From the NCBI GenBank assembly GCA_028723145.1, contig JAQYFM010000270.1:1-10073 (forward strand): DNA of 10,073 bases, in the 5' to 3' direction. Below are positions 6,274 through 10,073 of this stretch, in pieces (position 1 is the stretch's first letter; each line of letters starts with the position of its first letter). This stretch comes from Spirochaetales bacterium (lineage in GTDB: Bacteria > Spirochaetota > Spirochaetia > Sphaerochaetales > Sphaerochaetaceae). The position numbers were made by a program, and so were the translations under genes. A model generated the notes under the pieces. The model made no database searches, was not told the DNA's origin, and saw nothing but the letters and a program-made list of their open reading frames with translations.

Positions 6274-8136
6274 TTATCTAAGAGTTATATATTTGCTAGG
6301 GGCCTCAAGCTGTCTTGCTTGATTAACTAGACACTCTGTTAAATATTCTTCTGCTTTTGGACCATTTGTATCAACACTTGTAATACCTATTTTATTCATC
6401 ACCTCAGTCATATACCAATCTCTATCACCATAAATAATTAAAGAGTATTTTTTATCTTTATCAAGCTCAATGCCATTAACTGTTAATGCATTTAAGGTAT
6501 ATTTACCATCTTTTTTGGTAATATCCATCTCAAAGCCACTAGATACATATAATGTACTGTCATTGCATACAGCACCGCGATTTCCAGTCATAGAAAGAGT
6601 TGCTTCGACTAAAGTGTAAAGCTGGTCCCCTGTTAATTCAACATAACCTGGCCAACCACCATCATTTTTAGCAATATATGACAAATCCTTTTGAGAGTAA
6701 TAACCGGAATAGATATCACTCGCAACATAACAAGATTGCATAAAGACAAAATCAACACCAGAGATAGAACGCATTGTATTTGCAATAGCTGAAGCAGCTT
6801 GGTTACCATATTCTGGAGAAAAATCATTAGAATAATACGTATCGATATGAGCAACGATTTCTTTACCTGGTTCTTCACCTGCAAGTTCCATATTAAATGC
6901 ATCTAATGCTTCTTCAGGTGTTTTTACTTCACCTTTTAATATCATTTGTACTACATCTTTTGATATACGGAACATTTCATTTGATGCAAGACGGATATAA
7001 AGCTTATTTAGATTAATATATGGTTTAATATTATCCATTTCTGGCATTAATTCTAATGTTACATCTTTCCTATAAGGCACCATGTTTTTTCCATAGGAAA
7101 TATGATCTTGGCCCTGTTGGTTAACCATGGCATCCATAATATCTAGAATTAGTTTTTCTCTCTTTGGATCATCCATTCCTTTATTGGAAGCCGCAATTTG
7201 GAATGTTGGGTATGTTAAATACCAATTATCATTTGAAGTACTTCCATAGTAAGGCATTAATAATACTTCATCATTTCCTCGGCCAGGGAAGGTAATTACA
7301 TCAGCCCCTGTACCTCTATACATTGCAGCCTTTCCCTGGCTGAACATATCTTTAGGTGTTCTATTTGGATAATTAGCATCCTCTTTGCCAAGGCCAACTT
7401 TTTCAACAAAATCAAAGAAGTTTTCAAATACAGGTAACCACACTTCCTTTGAAAGTTGATTAGTCATACCACTTTCATATTGAACTCTCCATTTTCTGCC
7501 TTCCATACTCTGAAGGACAGGAATAGATACACCTTGCAAGACCTCCATGCATGTGTAATCAGCAGCAAAATCAGATACATAGCTGCGAATACCTCTTTCA
7601 TCAAAGGCTTCACATGACGCAATGAAACTGCTGTAATCTGTTGGAATTGGAATATTATTTTCATCAAATAATGTCTTGTTTATAATAAATCCATCTACCT
7701 CTGCACAAGTTGGGAGCCAGTTAACAGACCCATCGTCATAAGTATAGCTATCAAGGTAGGAACCATAATATTTACTTGCTAATTCTGTATTTGATAAATC
7801 ATAAAGATAGTCCTTTAAGAGTACGGCATCTTTAAGAGCAAAACGTCTTACAGTTAATATATCTGGCATATCATCATGGTCTTGGCGGAAGCGATAGTAA
7901 TCTGTAGAGTTTGTAGCAAGAACAAATTCAAACTCAACTTGAGGAAATTTCTCACATAGATAAGATGTATAAGTATCTAGCATTTGGTTTCCCCAGCAAG
8001 CAACAACAACTTTTTCCTTAGTTATTTCTTGTTCTTCCTCAGCACTTTTCTCTCTTATGCTAGCGTTTTTAGAGCAACTTGTTATAAATACTATTGATAT
8101 TAAAATGCATAAAAGCAAAACAAATAGTTTTTTCAT
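6274..8136 (-). CDS. Solute-binding lipoprotein fused to a 5'-nucleotidase C-terminal-like domain
   Basis: The 620-residue secreted lipoprotein begins with a type II signal peptide (MKK, hydrophobic 4-18, lipobox ITSC with Cys21). Residues about 42-420 look like an ABC-type extracellular solute-binding domain: an opening strand VVVACWGN (43-50), the central LPTCAEVDGFIINKTLF (141-157), and a later FSQGKAAMYRGTG (265-277), as in carbohydrate-binding members. Residues about 430-590 look like the 5'-nucleotidase C-terminal domain. The order GNQAASAIANTM, VDFVFMQS, YVELTGDQL, TLYVSSGFEMD, VNGIELDKDKKYSLI follows that family. The usual NGGG(I/L)R stretch is replaced by QSCYVAS (467-473), and no metallophosphoesterase domain precedes it, so catalysis is unlikely. 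At ~420 residues the binding part alone is of usual length, making this a true extension. There are no permease or ATPase genes adjacent; the next gene in the operon is the hybrid kinase, which argues for a sensing role. GGGAG lies four bases before the ATG. Confidence 0.85.
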   Translation of the reverse strand: MKKLFVLLLCILISIVFITSCSKNASIREKSAEEEQEITKEKVVVACWGNQMLDTYTSYLCEKFPQVEFEFVLATNSTDYYRFRQDHDDMPDILTVRRFALKDAVLLKDYLYDLSNTELASKYYGSYLDSYTYDDGSVNWLPTCAEVDGFIINKTLFDENNIPIPTDYSSFIASCEAFDERGIRSYVSDFAADYTCMEVLQGVSIPVLQSMEGRKWRVQYESGMTNQLSKEVWLPVFENFFDFVEKVGLGKEDANYPNRTPKDMFSQGKAAMYRGTGADVITFPGRGNDEVLLMPYYGSTSNDNWYLTYPTFQIAASNKGMDDPKREKLILDIMDAMVNQQGQDHISYGKNMVPYRKDVTLELMPEMDNIKPYINLNKLYIRLASNEMFRISKDVVQMILKGEVKTPEEALDAFNMELAGEEPGKEIVAHIDTYYSNDFSPEYGNQAASAIANTMRSISGVDFVFMQSCYVASDIYSGYYSQKDLSYIAKNDGGWPGYVELTGDQLYTLVEATLSMTGNRGAVCNDSTLYVSSGFEMDITKKDGKYTLNALTVNGIELDKDKKYSLIIYGDRDWYMTEVMNKIGITSVDTNGPKAEEYLTECLVNQARQLEAPSKYITLR

Positions 8137-8182
8137 ATCTCTCCCAAATGTTTCTATTTATTTTAAAAACTGAAAATATTTA

Positions 8183-8212
8183 ATTATACTACCATAAAAG
8201 TATGTAATATAA
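8183..8212 (-). promoter_or_regulatory. Candidate promoter of the lipoprotein-kinase operon
   Basis: The minus strand has a perfect -10 TATAAT (8188-8183) and, 18 bases upstream, TTATAT (8212-8207) as a modest -35. It lies about 47 bases before the lipoprotein ATG and is the best candidate for driving the two-gene operon. The region is very AT-rich, so chance matches are possible. Confidence 0.45.
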
Positions 8213-8290
8213 CAGTATTTATTTATAAAGTAATAATGTATGGGAATAGCTAAAGAAGAGAACTCAAAACTGAAATCTCTTGGTTGTTCT

Positions 8291-8328
8291 CTCCATGTTG
8301 CTCCTACGAAGTGGAGGTCTTTCCTCCA
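8291..8328. other. Overlapping alternative hairpins
   Basis: TGGAGG (8312-8317) pairs with CCTCCA (8323-8328) around a 5-nt loop, the strongest stem in this gap. The same TGGAG can instead pair with CTCCA at 8291-8295. Mutually exclusive stems like these can act as switches, or may be part of the remnant element's sequence. No T-run follows. A 34-codon plus-strand ORF (8240-8344) spans it but lacks a ribosome site and matches nothing I know. Confidence 0.35.
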
Positions 8329-8366
8329 TAGACTTAATGTTTAAAGAGGTGACTGATTAGCTTACT

Positions 8367-8729
8367 ATGTTCTTGGATTATTACTGTGCTAACGGCAATA
8401 ATAATAGAGTCGAACAAATGATTCACAAGTGGATTATTGACTATAATAATTTCCTCTTCTGTATAACAACTACTGGAGCTGATATTTCTGCTTTCTTCTT
8501 TTCTTTGATTACATCTTGTAGAAACCTTGGTATTAACCCAACTGATTACCTTGCACATTTGTTCCTTAATTGTAACAGGATTAAGAATGGTGATAAGGAA
8601 GCATGGAGAGCATTGCTGCCTGGTAAGTGTAAGCTTGATGATGTTATTGAACTTAGAAAGAAGATTGCTGAAGCTAAACCTCTTGTAGGTAGAACAGAGC
8701 CTTTTGTTCTTAGAGGACGTAATATTTAA
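8367..8729 (+). pseudogene. IS66-family transposase, C-terminal fragment
   Basis: The 120-residue frame matches the final part of IS66-type transposases: the NNNRVEQMI segment (11-19) corresponds to the conserved NNxAE(R) block carrying the last acidic catalytic residue (E16). It is followed by NNFLF (27-31), GADISAFFFSLITSCRNLGINPTDYL (38-63; the family's small-residue helix and the NGL-P-YL turn) and a tail ALLPGK. A complete protein is about 450-530 residues, so roughly three quarters is absent, including the first two catalytic Asp residues. The frame is closed upstream by TAG at 8358-8360, and none of the three forward frames in 8220-8366 looks like the missing part. The ATG at 8367 has no good ribosome site. 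The fragment cannot transpose by itself. The remaining sequence is clean and has its terminator, so truncation may be recent. No terminal repeats or target duplications were found. Confidence 0.8.
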
Positions 8730-8763
8730 GTTTCTATTTAACCATTTAAATCTTTTATTCATG

Positions 8764-8790
8764 AGGACAGTTTAACGAGCTGTCCTTTTT
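8764..8790 (+). terminator. Terminator after the IS66 fragment
   Basis: AGGACAG (8764-8770) pairs with CTGTCCT (8780-8786) around a 9-nt loop, and the stem ends in a run of five T (8786-8790). It lies about 35 bases beyond the transposase stop codon and probably belonged to the element. Confidence 0.8.
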
Positions 8791-9181
8791 AATGAAATTA
8801 GGGGTGAAATTACGAATACATATAAACAGGGAACTTTCCCTAATATTAATATAGAAGAGGTAGCTTAAATATTCGGATAATTTTTAACTAATTGTCTTGA
8901 CATGTCTCTTAGCATACATTTTTTTTACTCTGTAATTTCTAAATATTTTGACTAGTTCTTAGTCATATTATTGGTTATCTATCTTCATTTATTTTGATTA
9001 GAACTTCATCAAATAAAATGACGTTCTATAACAGGTCGAAATAATGCGGTGTTTTTTTATACTCCCATGAGAAATACTGTTTTATTTTAATCAAAAAAGT
9101 TCACACCCAAGACTTTTGTAAGCATGGCTTTTAAGATAATATGACTGATGTGAAAAAATACTTTCAGGCAGGAGATGGATT
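8791..9181. other. Intergenic region, about 390 bp, no gene seen
   Basis: No ORF with a credible ribosome site is visible. Small structures are AGGGA/TCCCT at 8828-8841 (4-nt loop) and TGACTA/TAGTCA at 8949-8965 (5-nt loop). A run of seven T at about 9051-9057 has no hairpin in front of it. The right part likely holds the promoter of the phosphatase gene. Confidence 0.4.
9114..9142 (+). promoter_or_regulatory. Candidate promoter for the phosphatase gene
   Basis: TTTTGT (9114-9119) and TAATAT (9137-9142) are separated by 17 bases and lie 40 bases before the ATG at 9182. Both hexamers are two or three mismatches from consensus, so this is tentative. Confidence 0.3.
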
Positions 9182-9211
9182 ATGGAAATGGCAATGCTAC
9201 AGGTAATTTAA
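9170..9211 (+). other. Strong ribosome site and 9-codon start cut by TAA
   Basis: AGGAGA (9170-9175) sits six bases before ATG 9182, an ideal spacing. The frame reads nine codons (MEMAMLQVI), meets TAA at 9209-9211, then continues in the same frame as SWHNPVLDRI into the phosphatase. An HNPVLDRI-type segment just after a short Met-led N-terminus is the usual beginning of small PAP2 proteins. This therefore looks like the original 5' end with one sense codon (for example CAA) turned into TAA. The alternative is a leader peptide with re-initiation at ATG 9242. Confidence 0.6.
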
Positions 9212-9241
9212 AGCTGGCATAATCCGGTTCTCGATAGAATA

Positions 9242-9685
9242 ATGGTAATTGTTTTCAATAACTTTGTGGGTGCAAAGGGTGAAATTTGGGTAATTCTAGG
9301 GCTAATACTTTTCCTAATTCCCAAAACTCTTAAATGTGGAATATGTATCCTTGTAAGCTATATTCTTGCATACTTTATTGGTGATGGAGTTTTGAAGGAG
9401 CTTATAGGAAGAATACGACCTTGTAATGTCGATACATCTGTTCCTCTTATTGTAAAACGCTCTACCAGTTACTCCTGTCCGTCAGTGCACTCCATGCTTG
9501 CTTTTGCATCAGCAGTGTCAGTGTTCATGAATTATAAAAGAACCGGGATTTTCGCACTGGTATTTGCCGGCCTGATAGGCTTCAGCAGACTGTATTTCTT
9601 CGTGCACTATCCGACAGACGTGATTTTCGGTGCTGTACTTGGAACCATCATCGGTTACTGTTTATGCAGGCTGACGGCAAAGTAA
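9242..9685 (+). CDS. PAP2-family membrane phosphatase
   Basis: This is an integral membrane phosphatase of the type acting on lipid phosphates such as undecaprenyl pyrophosphate or phosphatidic acid. From ATG 9242 (147 residues) the three PAP2 motifs are present: KELIGRIRP (52-60; K52, R59, P60), PSVH (80-83, with catalytic H83) and SRLYFFVHYPTD (115-126; R116, H122, D126). The middle motif has Val where Gly is usual. Hydrophobic segments at about 14-27, 33-47, 84-97, 103-114 and 127-141 fit the family's short multi-span fold. ATG 9242 lacks a ribosome site; the better start is ATG 9182, but TAA at 9209-9211 blocks that reading, so expression is uncertain. Base composition rises within the gene from about 35% G+C before ~9420 to about 48% after ~9500. 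It is followed at 32 bp by the beta-barrel gene, probably one transcript. Confidence 0.8.
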   Translation: MVIVFNNFVGAKGEIWVILGLILFLIPKTLKCGICILVSYILAYFIGDGVLKELIGRIRPCNVDTSVPLIVKRSTSYSCPSVHSMLAFASAVSVFMNYKRTGIFALVFAGLIGFSRLYFFVHYPTDVIFGAVLGTIIGYCLCRLTAK

Positions 9686-9717
9686 ATGAAAGAAATATAA
9701 ACAAACAGAGGTTTACT

Positions 9718-10073
9718 ATGAAGAAACTTACAGCAATTGTTATTCTCACGGTTCTGCTACTGGCCCCACTTTTTTCAAGAAGCGGCGGAGACAGATATGT
9801 AGGTCTTTCAGCGGGGTATGTATACTCGTCGATCAGTACCGATACCGGATACAAGACAGGTCAGAGTTATGCTCCGGGCCATGGGTTTTCGATAAGTATC
9901 CCCATGGTGTTTCAGGTGCATGATAACATCGGCATTGAAACAGGAATCGATTTCTTGCAGAAGAACTTTAAAAGCAGTTACACTTCCGTATCGCTATCCG
10001 ACACGATACAGACTTATGAAACAAACATAAACAGCTACATTGAACTTCCTCTGGCATTAAGCCTCTCACTCAC
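9718..10073 (+). CDS. Outer-membrane beta-barrel protein, N-terminal part
   Basis: The frame starts at ATG 9718, with AGAGG six bases upstream, and remains open to the window edge (118 codons, 3' truncated). A typical signal peptide (MKK, hydrophobic to about residue 18, likely cleavage near the SRSGG at 20-24) is followed by alternating polar and hydrophobic segments typical of membrane beta-strands: YVGLSAGYVYSSI, GFSISIPMVFQV, NIGIETGIDFLQ and SYIELPLALSLSL. This pattern suits small outer-membrane barrel or porin-like proteins found in spirochaetes and Bacteroidetes; no precise family or ligand can be given from a fragment. It implies a cell with an outer membrane. G+C is close to 46-50%, well above the left nine tenths of the window. 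It lies 32 bp behind the phosphatase gene. Confidence 0.7.
   Translation, partial: MKKLTAIVILTVLLLAPLFSRSGGDRYVGLSAGYVYSSISTDTGYKTGQSYAPGHGFSISIPMVFQVHDNIGIETGIDFLQKNFKSSYTSVSLSDTIQTYETNINSYIELPLALSLSL

Noticed and set aside
8334..8762. Minus-strand 142-codon ORF over the IS66 fragment
   Set aside because: It is longer than the transposase fragment but resembles no protein, while the plus strand shows recognisable IS66 motifs followed by a correctly oriented terminator.
1560..8960. TTTGACTAGTT present at about 1575 (minus) and 8947 (plus) as a possible shared operator
   Set aside because: An 11-base match is expected many times by chance between the strands of a 10-kb AT-rich window.
9141..9208. 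22-codon ORF beginning ATGACTGATGTG
   Set aside because: It has no ribosome site, overlaps the better-supported phosphatase start in another frame, and the peptide is unremarkable.
2725..9685. Reassignment of TAA to a sense codon in this organism
   Set aside because: The symporter, hypothetical, kinase, lipoprotein, transposase-fragment and phosphatase genes all end at TAA at their expected lengths.
9648..9854. Minus-strand ORF over the start of the beta-barrel gene
   Set aside because: The plus strand has a ribosome site, signal peptide and barrel-like strands; the minus frame is a shadow.
1..10073. CRISPR arrays, tRNA or rRNA genes, phage genes
   Set aside because: I saw no regularly spaced repeats, no cloverleaf-like segments and no phage structural or integrase motifs.

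Overview
The window is AT-rich (roughly one third G+C over most of its length). It carries seven recognisable protein-coding loci plus one open reading frame cut by the right edge. Most genes resemble those of low-GC gut or rumen bacteria: an acidic amino acid/dicarboxylate symporter, a short-chain dehydrogenase, a lipoprotein solute-binding protein with a hybrid histidine kinase, and an IS66-type transposase fragment. The last ~600 bases are clearly richer in G+C (about 45-50%, counted by eye) and begin a secreted protein with outer-membrane beta-barrel character. That points to a diderm host, for example a gut or rumen Treponema-like spirochaete. The alternative is that the right end is horizontally acquired or wrongly joined. 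The organism cannot be named from this window alone.

Layout. Positions 1-223 hold the tail of an unseen region and two terminators facing each other. A DAACS-family symporter lies on the minus strand (224-1444). An isolated, terminator-bounded gene for an unrecognised acidic 267-residue protein lies on the plus strand (1702-2505). A short-chain dehydrogenase on the minus strand (2725-3528) is interrupted by one in-frame TAA. A 540-bp gap follows, with at most a tiny membrane-peptide ORF. Then comes a two-gene minus-strand operon: a lipoprotein (8136-6274) followed 21 bp later by a hybrid sensor kinase (6252-4069). The C-terminal end of an IS66 transposase (8367-8729) lies divergently upstream of that operon. 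After a ~390-bp gap come a PAP2-family phosphatase (9182/9242-9685) and the partial beta-barrel gene (9718 onward), both on the plus strand.

How the parts work together. The lipoprotein/kinase pair is the most interesting unit. The lipoprotein joins an ABC-type solute-binding domain to a domain resembling the C-terminal half of 5'-nucleotidases. It has no ABC permease genes beside it and is co-transcribed with a membrane kinase that has its own extracytoplasmic sensor domain. This suggests a binding-protein-assisted sensor system. The kinase ends in a receiver domain without a DNA-binding output, so its downstream partner must be encoded elsewhere.

Two otherwise well-preserved genes, the dehydrogenase and the phosphatase, each carry a single in-frame TAA with homologous-looking sequence continuing in the same frame. 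All other visible genes end in TAA, so general reassignment of the codon is not supported. Decay, sequencing error, or (for the phosphatase) a leader-peptide arrangement are the live explanations.
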